A model generated the notes under the pieces. The model did not search any database. It was not told the origin of the DNA and saw only the letters and a list, made by a program, of their open reading frames with translations. Position numbers and translations under genes: made by a program. From an uncultured Hungatella sp. (GTDB taxonomy: Bacteria; Bacillota; Clostridia; Lachnospirales; Lachnospiraceae), in contig CAJTOT010000011.1 of the NCBI GenBank assembly GCA_910577935.1, positions 1-51,642 on the forward strand: a stretch of 51,642 bases of DNA, read 5' to 3'. Positions 35,401 to 41,601 of the stretch are shown in pieces; position 1 is the stretch's first letter; each line of letters begins with the position of its first letter.

Positions 35401-38400
35401 AAGCCAGGTTGCGCGCCACAGTTCCTCCCGGGTTCATGCCGCCGTCGCTTTTGGGCTCCTGGTCCTCTTCCCCTATTATCAGTCTGGCAAGGCTTGTTTT
35501 ATAGATTCCCCCTCCGCTGTAGGTTGCTTTGTTATTGGTAATATAGCCTGCTCTCAAATTAATAGTTGATTCTCTTCCGCCGTCTGCATAAATTGCTCCG
35601 CCGCTTCCGTTTGTGGCCTGGTTGTTGGTAATATATCCTTTGAGAACGGTTAAATCACTGTTCTCTCCCAGATAAATGGCCCCGCCGTTCAGTGAGGTGT
35701 TTCCCGAGATACATGTTCCTTTATAATCCCCTATATCTTCAGATTTTTCCACCGGAAGATTGATTTTACTGTCTCCGACTGCCCGGATGGCTCCGCCTCT
35801 GTCAGGGGAAGTATTGCCGCAGAGATATCCCCCTTTCAGGTTTAAGGTACTGCTGCCCTCAAGGTTTATGGCGCGGTTGCTGCATCCCACGATAGCCCCG
35901 CTCTCCAGGTTCAAAGTGGAATTGTAAACATATATGGCGCTAAACGCCGCTGTATTGCCAGGGGATGTCACTTTGATCACGCCCGGATTGGTTACTATAT
36001 GTTCCTCAAGCCACTCCCGGGTCTTGCCGTTCGCTTTGTCTGTCACCTGGGAGGTTGTAACATAGAACTTTAATACCCTCTCCCCGTTACCGCGGACCTC
36101 ATATACAGAACCCAGCCCCACAGTCTCCTCAGCAACCGGCACTCCATCATTTTCAGGAAGCAGATTCTCCATTGCCCCCAGATCATGTACCGTTTCCCTG
36201 CCCTCTGAATTGCCAGCCGCCAATTCATCCCGAATCGTCAGATTAGAATCGTTCCTCACATCAATCAGGCTCTTCTCTGTCCGATGTACCGTGATGCTCT
36301 TTCCATTTAGGTTTAAGATCTTGGTTTTCCCTTCCATGGAAATGGGCAGATATCCTGCTTCCTCATCTGTCTGTACATCAATATCTGTGTCCAGGATGAC
36401 CACTTGGGTGTCATCATTGGTTAACGCATTTTTAAGCTCCTGAATTGTCTTTACATATACAGTCGACAATTCCGCAGTGCGGTACGCTGCCAGATACATG
36501 CTCATGTTCCCGGCTCCTGCTGCCTGTATCTCCCCCTGGTTCGGGTCTTCCTCTCCGCTCTGACCGCCTCCCACCTCGAAGCCGACCTCAGCGACAGCGC
36601 CGTCTTCCTTCACCTCAATCTTCGTCTTGTCGTCACTGCTGCGGTTCTCCAGTATTCCGTCCTGAGACTGGCTGAACAGCTGCCATGATGGCCCTTCCTG
36701 GGTTTTGCTTTCATCTTCTGCTTCCTCTGTCCTTGCGTCGTCCTCTATGACCGCTCCCTCTATGGCCGTTCCCACTCTCACAGTCTCTTTTGCCGAGATT
36801 CCCGCCCGGCCCGTCTCTATGATCTCTGATACCGCAGTTTCCGTTTCATTCTCTGTCTCGATTCTTTCGGGATCGGAATCTGCCTCCTCTTCTATTCTGG
36901 CGATCTCCTGTTCCTCACTGGACGCAGCTGTCTCTTCTGGTGTTTCCTCATCAAAAGCCGAACTGGTTTCGCTGTGGCCTTCCCCGTCCTCCGCATCCAC
37001 ACTCTTCACCGGCGTCTTAAACTCCACGGAGTACTGTACCGGCCCGGCGGGCTCTGCCGCATTTCCCTCCTCATCCAGGAAAGCAATGTTCAGGGGAATC
37101 ATGGCCGTCAGCACCTTGCCTTCGCTCTTTCCCTGCTCCGCCAGCTTCTCCCTCATCTCCACAGCTTTGGGATCTTCCTTGGAAATCTCTTCTGCCTCCA
37201 TCTTCACGTTCTCCGGCAGCGTATCCTTCTCGAAGGTGGCTGTCACTACGGCATTCTCTGTCTCCGCCTTGAGGGTGATGATGACAATCTCCTCGTCGGG
37301 ACCGAACTTGGACAGAGCCGCGAAGCCGCGGATATCTTCCTCGCCGCCTCTGTGTGTCCTGGTGGTCACCCGGTTCTCATAGTCTCCCTCAACGGCGGTG
37401 AATTTGCTCACGTTTCCTTTGTCGTCCAGAGTCACTTCCGTGATGACTCCCACCCGGCCCGGTTCTCCGGCAGCGCCTGCCGCGAACACCAGGTCCCCCG
37501 GCTTTGGTATGTAATCCTTTTCTCTGTAGAGTTCCGGAACCCCGCCTTTCATGGACTGCATCAGACTGTCAAAGTCTGCCGTCATCGGCGCGTTCTCGAC
37601 TCCGGCGTAGTTCATGCAGAAGGACACGAACATGGTTCCCCAGTCGCCGTAGGGTTCTCCGTACCACTGGCCATAGCGGCTGTAGCCCTTTTTCTCGTCA
37701 ACGCCTTCTACCTGGTAATTTTTCTCGCTCTCCCTGTAATTCATCTGGCTCTCTGCCACGCGGATTAAGTCCTCCGGGATATTGCCGGTAAGTTCCGGGA
37801 TGGTCTGGGTCCAGACAGCCTCATCCTCCAAATCCGCCTCCGGGTCAGAGTAGCAGATCAGGGAGTGGGTGTGCTCTTCCATCTCGCAGATTCGAATCAG
37901 CTCATAGTTGTCTTCGTCATATTCCATCCCCTCGGTGTATTCCAGATAGTCGTCCAGAAGGAAACTGTCGTCGCCGATAAGGTTCATGTCATATTTATAT
38001 TTGTCGTTCTCGTCCCACTCGTACTCCATGGCGTTGCTGGCAGTGGCGCGGTCCCCGTTGCTGGCAGTTCCCTTGCCGCCTTCTGTCAGGCAGAACTCTC
38101 TCATCTCCTCCAGGCGTTCCTCCAGCCGGGCGTTTGACGGGGTTCCCAGCTCCTCATCTATATCCCACCGCTCCGCGTCAGAAGGGGTGGAGGCCCCGAT
38201 TCTCCGCAGAAGATAGCACTCCTCTGTGTGGATATGCTCTTCCATCCCGCAGAAGGTCTTGGCTCCCATGGTGACAGCGGGCAGGATTAAAGCGTATACC
38301 GTGCAGAATACTACAACGGCCGCCATAACTGTTACCGTCTTGTGCCAGCGTTTCCATCGCTTCTGTTCTTGCGCCAGTTTGGTCACGTGCAAGATTAATT

Positions 38401-38410
38401 TTTCCTTCAT
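32405..38410 (-). CDS. Giant tip adhesin: degenerate CHAP, beta-helix, Cna-B, SpaA, LPETG
   Basis: 2001 aa. An N-terminal cytoplasmic part and membrane/signal segment (VTVMAAVVVFCTVYALILPAVTM) precede two CxxEEHxHxxxC motifs (about residues 54-65 and 175-186). Residues about 220-365 resemble a CHAP amidase, but its active-site Cys is Gly258 and its His is Arg319. A long acidic Ser/Glu region follows. Next is a right-handed beta-helix with repeated GGAIYxxxGxxxxxxYITNN turns, then a Cna-B domain, a duplicated ~150-residue domain (WKxAxxLEAGKxYxI), a SpaA domain and LPETGG with an RRRRERR tail. Probable pilus tip adhesin. It lies 23 bp after the signal peptidase gene. Confidence 0.92.
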   Translation of the reverse strand: MKEKLILHVTKLAQEQKRWKRWHKTVTVMAAVVVFCTVYALILPAVTMGAKTFCGMEEHIHTEECYLLRRIGASTPSDAERWDIDEELGTPSNARLEERLEEMREFCLTEGGKGTASNGDRATASNAMEYEWDENDKYKYDMNLIGDDSFLLDDYLEYTEGMEYDEDNYELIRICEMEEHTHSLICYSDPEADLEDEAVWTQTIPELTGNIPEDLIRVAESQMNYRESEKNYQVEGVDEKKGYSRYGQWYGEPYGDWGTMFVSFCMNYAGVENAPMTADFDSLMQSMKGGVPELYREKDYIPKPGDLVFAAGAAGEPGRVGVITEVTLDDKGNVSKFTAVEGDYENRVTTRTHRGGEEDIRGFAALSKFGPDEEIVIITLKAETENAVVTATFEKDTLPENVKMEAEEISKEDPKAVEMREKLAEQGKSEGKVLTAMIPLNIAFLDEEGNAAEPAGPVQYSVEFKTPVKSVDAEDGEGHSETSSAFDEETPEETAASSEEQEIARIEEEADSDPERIETENETETAVSEIIETGRAGISAKETVRVGTAIEGAVIEDDARTEEAEDESKTQEGPSWQLFSQSQDGILENRSSDDKTKIEVKEDGAVAEVGFEVGGGQSGEEDPNQGEIQAAGAGNMSMYLAAYRTAELSTVYVKTIQELKNALTNDDTQVVILDTDIDVQTDEEAGYLPISMEGKTKILNLNGKSITVHRTEKSLIDVRNDSNLTIRDELAAGNSEGRETVHDLGAMENLLPENDGVPVAEETVGLGSVYEVRGNGERVLKFYVTTSQVTDKANGKTREWLEEHIVTNPGVIKVTSPGNTAAFSAIYVYNSTLNLESGAIVGCSNRAINLEGSSTLNLKGGYLCGNTSPDRGGAIRAVGDSKINLPVEKSEDIGDYKGTCISGNTSLNGGAIYLGENSDLTVLKGYITNNQATNGSGGAIYADGGRESTINLRAGYITNNKATYSGGGIYKTSLARLIIGEEDQEPKSDGGMNPGGTVARNLALNGEGGGITVIEGQVKFISGYITNNRTDTHQHWGGGGVFISDGAYGYMENALVTENTAGGFGGGVTGCPTSRVFIADTSGMAIYGNKGGEKENVENHLSGASSSKPHDHKHMYGYDVFMDNGYDDYFCALTCTVGRKMLGGGSAKWSGSYDGNVISSGASEEESQPLQCTSIMGLNANPSPASISAAQQAAKIFFSGNSSWTHAGGILCNGYMFVGGVEDIHTPDRIAVEGWKTLENKDGGNIPLTSDRQFEFEVFNQNFASLGVFGNKTDGTINFQLMLAAPKDGTFIYYINEKDKNSDILSDSTVYKIVLTVGKKTEVIDGVQFPDYPETMYGNKKYTYTIDDVKLYKRFDGKMTDETGWGEPMSGDIWDKNGAEQGHDTLYLNGRNKESFVNREKGEETTVAVRKKWNVPEGTALPASVQVQLLRDGTPVEFVPENSNPVTLSAENNWEYAWKNLPVKDSNGKLYTYTVKEIGEGVNGYHSEITVSQNLWGTAWKEAETLEAGKSYIILNQSKNKMLRISSAHQDKFFTKSDWVSFDINNASGLDLGSVFMAEHPTEGSGEIVLSTGLITGRSWLRIENGSSGNLKGTSGAEWSSPFAYVNGQLTGALGANNQWDGSKEYRVIFGGKTHFRFDAQRPSTDVAPGAATVYTLEGEAWKKATALEAGKTYVIVYADKVLTVDPESPDDEFRKEDWVSISEDKRSNDEFAKDAFGQNSIFTAEYPDDNHNFLILRAVLSNSQTVWLSLEERGESYLKSTIGSQYASSFEIAEDSFLKGKYGSWKSDGVDKWIVILKSYEEVFPDAVTDGTGENVVLYEKIVGDGETGVSGPLFTITNTPIEEKRFNLHIKKVSAINPEEKLKGAGFELKKNNANMGFEQTAEGENGSYRYTADGKITTLITGEQGEIYISGLPQGTYVLHETQAPPGYSTVEDQTIVIDGTQNTDIYLDPIKEPVYVLPETGGDGKKWYAFGGMLFMMAGGLVYGYSSRRRRERRYES

Positions 38411-38433
38411 ACCCTCATCTCCTTTTCCCTTAT

Positions 38434-39027
38434 TTATCGTATCACATGTATATCACCAAGGGGCCATATACAAAAAAACAGCTTTCCTACGATCTGGTCT
38501 TCTCCCACGCAGCCCACAGAAGTATTTCGGGAGTCAATGGACACGCTCCGGTGGTCTCCCATGAGAAAAAACTTTTTATCCGGAACCTGGTAGGGCAGGT
38601 CGATGTTGCATTCTCCCAGGGCTTTCTCCGCCACATAGGGCTCCTCAAGCTCCTCGCCGTTGACATAGACCGTGCCGTCATCCTTGATATCCACCCAGTC
38701 TCCCGCCCTGGCGATCACCCGCTTTACCAGAATCTTGTTGTTGTAATAAAAGGCGACAATGTCCCCCTCCTGGAAGCCGGCTCCCTGAAGGGACACGACG
38801 ATGTTCCCGTCCCACAGCGTGGGGGTCATGGAGTTTCCGTATATTCTGAGCACCGGGAGCAGAAGCGTAGCTACCAGAACCGCCGCAGCCGCCACTGTAA
38901 TCAGGGCGTATATAGTGCTTCTCATCAAAGCCGTGTATCTGCCGTGGTACTTCACTCTCTTCAGCTCTGCCTCCAGCTGGGCTACATTAGGCGTCTCCTC
39001 CGACAGGTCTAAATTCCTATTCTTCAT
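38434..39027 (-). CDS. Pilus-dedicated signal peptidase I
   Basis: 197 aa from the ATG at 39027 (GAGGTGAT about 9 nt upstream; a GTG at 39036 is too close). Cytoplasmic N-terminus of about 35 residues, one membrane segment (IYALITVAAAAVLVATLLLPV), catalytic serine motif IYGNSMTPTLWDG, lysine motif ILVKRVIARAGDW and FFLMGDHRSVSIDSRN. Likely processes the unusual N-terminal signals of the adhesin and pilins. Five bp follow the upstream coiled-coil gene stop, so translation is probably coupled. Confidence 0.92.
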   Translation of the reverse strand: MKNRNLDLSEETPNVAQLEAELKRVKYHGRYTALMRSTIYALITVAAAAVLVATLLLPVLRIYGNSMTPTLWDGNIVVSLQGAGFQEGDIVAFYYNNKILVKRVIARAGDWVDIKDDGTVYVNGEELEEPYVAEKALGECNIDLPYQVPDKKFFLMGDHRSVSIDSRNTSVGCVGEDQIVGKLFFCIWPLGDIHVIR

Positions 39028-39032
39028 AATTT

Positions 39033-39341
39033 TCACATCACCTCTGTCTCGTGAGCATCTGTCACTCCAGGTCTCCTCCCTGAAACAGCCTCTCCTCCGT
39101 CTATGGCCATGATGCTCTCCAGGTACTGATCCGCCGCGGCCTGGGCCGCCTCAAACACCTGGTTGATCTTCATGGCCGCCTCCGCGATGGAACCGCACTG
39201 ATATATGAGAATTCTCCTGTCATCCAGAGCCTCCATAGCCTTTTTCAGTTCTGCCTTGAGCATCTCGATCTCTCTCCCCTGCGCCACCAGGATCTCCAGA
39301 AGATCGATTCTTCTCAGCTTTCTCAGTTCTTTATCTGTCAT
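39033..39341 (-). CDS. Small coiled-coil protein of the pilus operon
   Basis: 102 aa with no signal or membrane segment. Residues about 5-50 form a heptad-like helix (LRRIDLLEILVAQGREIEMLKAELKKAMEALDDRR). A second helix (SIAEAAMKINQVFEAAQAAADQYLESI) follows, then a polar tail. I recall similar proteins beside sortase/adhesin genes in Lachnospiraceae, but no function is established. Its position right before the dedicated signal peptidase suggests a cytoplasmic assembly or targeting role, which is inference. Confidence 0.85.
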   Translation of the reverse strand: MTDKELRKLRRIDLLEILVAQGREIEMLKAELKKAMEALDDRRILIYQCGSIAEAAMKINQVFEAAQAAADQYLESIMAIDGGEAVSGRRPGVTDAHETEVM

Positions 39342-39345
39342 GGCC

Positions 39346-39891
39346 TCAATTCCTCATCGTCAATCTGTCTTCCGCCTTGGGCAGCCGGACGGCGGATAAC
39401 ATGGACATCAGTTCCAGGGCGCTTCGAAAATACACATGTCTTCCTTTCGTAAGGCGTCCTCTGACACTCCCCTGGAGACTGCTGTTCTGCATCCCTGCAA
39501 GGTGCAGCTGAAAAAATTCTCTCGGCTTCTGGGCGCGTATCTGACTCCAGAACCGGCTTTCCTCGTCATATTCCTCTCCGTTCCTGTTCCATTCCGGTTC
39601 CGTCCGGCAAAACTCCCCGCCGCTCCCGCCGCCTAAGGTCCGAAACCCCTCTTTCGAGGGCGAAAGTCCCAGCTGCCTGCCTATGGTGTCCAACGTCAGA
39701 AGCAGTTCGCGGATATTTCCATAGGGAACCGGCTCCTGAAGCGCCATGTGCACAACACTGCCATATAATTCACGGTCCCTGCTTCCCTGAACCAGCACCA
39801 GCATGTGGGCGCCGCCCCTGCCCGGACTGTCGGCTGCGCCAAAGGCCGTCTTGCCTTCCGGCTTCCCGTTCTCCTCTATGACTTTCTGCAT
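39346..39891 (-). CDS. Two-domain small protein, first gene of the pilus operon
   Basis: 181 aa; GGGAGGGTG is about 10 nt upstream of the ATG. Two copies of the same short domain are visible. The first is MLVLVQGSRDRELYGSV ... NIRELLLTLDTIG (about residues 30-75) and the second is FFQLHLAGMQNSSLQGSV ... YFRSALELMSMLSAV (about 125-170), joined by a variable linker. The single-domain protein at 2215-2415 is a relative. No signal or membrane segment, so it is cytoplasmic. Being the first gene after the invertible segment, it is the most directly exposed to the switch. Function unknown. A regulatory or chaperone role is possible. Confidence 0.85.
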   Translation of the reverse strand: MQKVIEENGKPEGKTAFGAADSPGRGGAHMLVLVQGSRDRELYGSVVHMALQEPVPYGNIRELLLTLDTIGRQLGLSPSKEGFRTLGGGSGGEFCRTEPEWNRNGEEYDEESRFWSQIRAQKPREFFQLHLAGMQNSSLQGSVRGRLTKGRHVYFRSALELMSMLSAVRLPKAEDRLTMRN

Positions 39892-39925
39892 CCCGTCAAA
39901 TCACCCTCCCGGCTGCGCAAATACA

Positions 39926-39946
39926 ACATAATAAACATTATGTCAT
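39926..39946 (+). repeat. Left inverted repeat of the promoter switch (IRL)
   Basis: 21 bp, beginning ACATAATAAAC and ending ATGTCAT. It is the exact reverse complement of 40257-40277. The arms are nearly palindromic, and the AAAC centre gives polarity. This is the size and form of a tyrosine-recombinase crossover site. It lies 35 bp upstream of the first pilus gene. Confidence 0.85.
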
Positions 39947-40060
39947 AGAGCGCCTGGTGAGGGTTCCGCCGCCTCCCCGCAGCGCCTGGCGGCAGGCTGG
40001 TTTATTGTCCGTCATGTGCGGATTTCCGTTCTGTCTGCCCTATTCCCCATAAAAGGGCAA

Positions 40061-40084
40061 TAAAAAAGCCGGCCTCGGCTGGCT
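40061..40084 (-). terminator. Minus-strand terminator inside the switch
   Basis: On the minus strand AGCCAGCC-GA-GGCCGGCT (40084-40067, one mismatch) is followed by six T residues (40066-40061). As assembled, it would stop read-through from the recombinase gene into the pilus operon. Confidence 0.75.
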
Positions 40085-40194
40085 GACGGCGTTCTCCCTG
40101 TCCATGGGTGCCTTCAGAAACTGGGCTGACTGTTTTGTCCCGATTTTCAGCGGTAAACGGTATTGAATTTTTTTCAAAAAAACCTTAAAGGTAG

Positions 40195-40223
40195 TTGAAT
40201 TTTGCCTTCGGCTGAGTTATACT
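40195..40223 (+). promoter_or_regulatory. Promoter inside the switch, pointing away from the pilus operon
   Basis: TTGAAT (40195-40200), exactly 17 bp, TATACT (40218-40223). The start is predicted near 40230. The transcript would run into the hairpin at 40257-40280 within about 30 nt. Confidence 0.75.
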
Positions 40224-40256
40224 GAAACCATATCAGCGGAAAAATAAGTTGTTTTC

Positions 40257-40288
40257 ATGACATAATGTTTATTATGTCATGTTTTTTT
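40257..40288 (+). terminator. Right inverted repeat (IRR), also a terminator in OFF orientation
   Basis: ATGACATAAT-GTTT-ATTATGTCAT (40257-40280) is a perfect hairpin followed by GTTTTTTT. It doubles as the right recombination repeat (first 21 bp match IRL) and as an intrinsic terminator for the rightward promoter. The flank of IRL lacks a T run, so after inversion the same hairpin would not terminate. The T run is also the A-rich 3' end of the recombinase gene. Confidence 0.8.
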
Positions 40289-41347
40289 GTCCCCCGTCCT
40301 CCCGTCGCCCTCTTCTCCAGGAACATTCATCATAAGATGCCTGACGAGATTGGATATCTCTCTGTCGCTCCCCTCTGCTTTAGACGCTTCCTTCCAGGCA
40401 GGCCGGCCCCATTCTGTCTTTACAGACCAGGCGCAGTTCCTCTTCTTTTTGCTTCTTGTCCCTGGGCAGGTTTTCTCTCTTCGTCCCGGCACAGATACCA
40501 GCATTCCCAGTTCCAGCTGCCTCCGGCAGGCTTCGGCCCCGCTGATCATAGTGTACCTGCGGGTAGTGTCCACGCTGCTGTGTCCCAGATAGTCTGCCAG
40601 GCGGATGATATCCTTCTCCTTTTCATAATATGCGCGCGCAAACAAATGGCGCAGGTTATGGGGAAAAACCTTGCTCTCCGCCACTCCCGCCCCGGCGCAC
40701 AGTTTCTTCATCTCCGCCCACACGTTCCGTCTGTCCACAGGTTTTCCTGACCGTGTCACAAAGATATATCCGTGTTCGATTCCCTGTTCCCTGCAGTACT
40801 CCTTGAGAAGGCTTATGAGGGAGTTGGGGAGAATGATCCACCGCTCTTTCCCCTTGAGACGGATATTCACCATCTTTTTTTCCAGAGCCTCCGCCGTGAT
40901 ATATTTCAGCTCGCTGATCCGTATCCCTGTACTCCCTATGGTCTGGAGAATGCAGCTGAGGCGCTGGCTCCCGTTTTTCTCCGCCGCCACCACCAGCCTC
41001 TGGTACTCCTCACGGGACAGCTCCCTGTCTTCTTCGATAAATATTTTCCTCTGGACACGGCACAGCTTCACGCAGCTCTCCCTCCGGCCTATGAAGTTCA
41101 GATAACCGTTGACGGCGATGAGCATGGTGTTGACGCTGGCGGTCTGATAATTTTCCATAAGAAATGTCTTGTATCGAATCATCAGTTCTTTCTCTGCCCC
41201 TCCGCCTTCCCACTCCCCCTCCTTCTCCCGGGCGTATGCCAGAAATTTCCGTATATCCCGCAGGTATTTATTTATGGTATTAGGCTGCCGCTCTTTCTCA
41301 TACAGATAGTTTTCATATTCTCTCAACCGGTGTTCATCTTTTGTCAT
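40277..41347 (-). CDS. Tyrosine recombinase/integrase, predicted inverter of the pilus promoter
   Basis: 356 aa from the ATG at 41347. A start 42 nt upstream would read through a terminator hairpin. An N-terminal SAM-like core-binding domain (about 5-100) includes LREYENYLYEKERQPNTINKYLRDIRKFL. The catalytic domain has Arg143 (STGIRISEL), Lys165/167 (RLKGKER), His230 and Arg233 (FPHNLRHLF), His256 (LGHSS) and Tyr265 (TTRRYTMI), so all key residues are present. A basic tail of about 90 residues after Tyr265 is unusual. The stop codon overlaps IRR. It has no associated phage genes, so local DNA inversion is its most likely job. Confidence 0.88.
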   Translation of the reverse strand: MTKDEHRLREYENYLYEKERQPNTINKYLRDIRKFLAYAREKEGEWEGGGAEKELMIRYKTFLMENYQTASVNTMLIAVNGYLNFIGRRESCVKLCRVQRKIFIEEDRELSREEYQRLVVAAEKNGSQRLSCILQTIGSTGIRISELKYITAEALEKKMVNIRLKGKERWIILPNSLISLLKEYCREQGIEHGYIFVTRSGKPVDRRNVWAEMKKLCAGAGVAESKVFPHNLRHLFARAYYEKEKDIIRLADYLGHSSVDTTRRYTMISGAEACRRQLELGMLVSVPGRREKTCPGTRSKKKRNCAWSVKTEWGRPAWKEASKAEGSDREISNLVRHLMMNVPGEEGDGRTGDKKT

Positions 41348-41373
41348 CTCTCTGTCCTGCCTTCCACTGATAT

Positions 41374-41400
41374 AAAAAAGGCGAGGCATTTCTCCCCGCC
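41374..41400 (-). terminator. Terminator after the HIT remnant, upstream of the recombinase
   Basis: On the minus strand GGCGGGG pairs with CCTCGCC (41400-41394, 41386-41380) with one mismatch. Six T residues follow (41379-41374). Confidence 0.75.
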
Positions 41401-41411
41401 CATGTACCCGA

Positions 41412-41591
41412 TTATTCTCTTTGCAGCTCCGCCCGCAGCTTCCCGGCCATAGCCTCGTACTCTTCCTCCGTCAGATATACCTTATCCGGATTCATCCGGA
41501 AAGTTCCTCCCCACTCGTCACCCCCGTTGTACTTGGGCACGATGTGCATGTGGAGATGGCAGCCTGTGTCACCGTAGGCTCCGTAGTTCAC
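41412..41591 (-). pseudogene. 5'-truncated HIT-family hydrolase
   Basis: The frame reads NYGAYGDTGCHLHMHIVPKY, the HIT catalytic HxHxH segment, then GGDEWGGTFRMNPDKVYL and a normal C-terminus. The first half of the protein (adenine-binding region) is missing, and an in-frame stop lies just upstream. A GTG at 41591 could start a 59-aa peptide but has no good ribosome site. The fragment joins directly to the end of pyrC (10 bp apart), which suggests a deletion or a rearrangement here. Confidence 0.8.
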
Positions 41592-41601
41592 CTTTCATAA
41601 A

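Larger units (their letters stand above)
39947..40256. promoter_or_regulatory. Putative invertible promoter segment of the pilus operon
   Basis: 310 bp without a gene, bounded by the 21-bp inverted repeats and next to a tyrosine recombinase gene. It contains a promoter reading rightward (40195-40223) and a terminator acting leftward (40061-40084). In this orientation the promoter reads away from the pilus operon. No comparable promoter was found on the minus strand. Inversion would aim the promoter at the operon and turn the terminator away. Confidence 0.75.

Noticed and set aside
36705..37382. Plus-strand Ser-rich 225-aa frame inside the giant adhesin
   Set aside because: Antisense of the acidic Glu/Ser region of the adhesin; no ribosome site or signal peptide logic.
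41348..41389. Longer recombinase start at ATG 41389
   Set aside because: It would translate the T-run side of an intrinsic terminator hairpin and adds residues outside the SAM-like domain.
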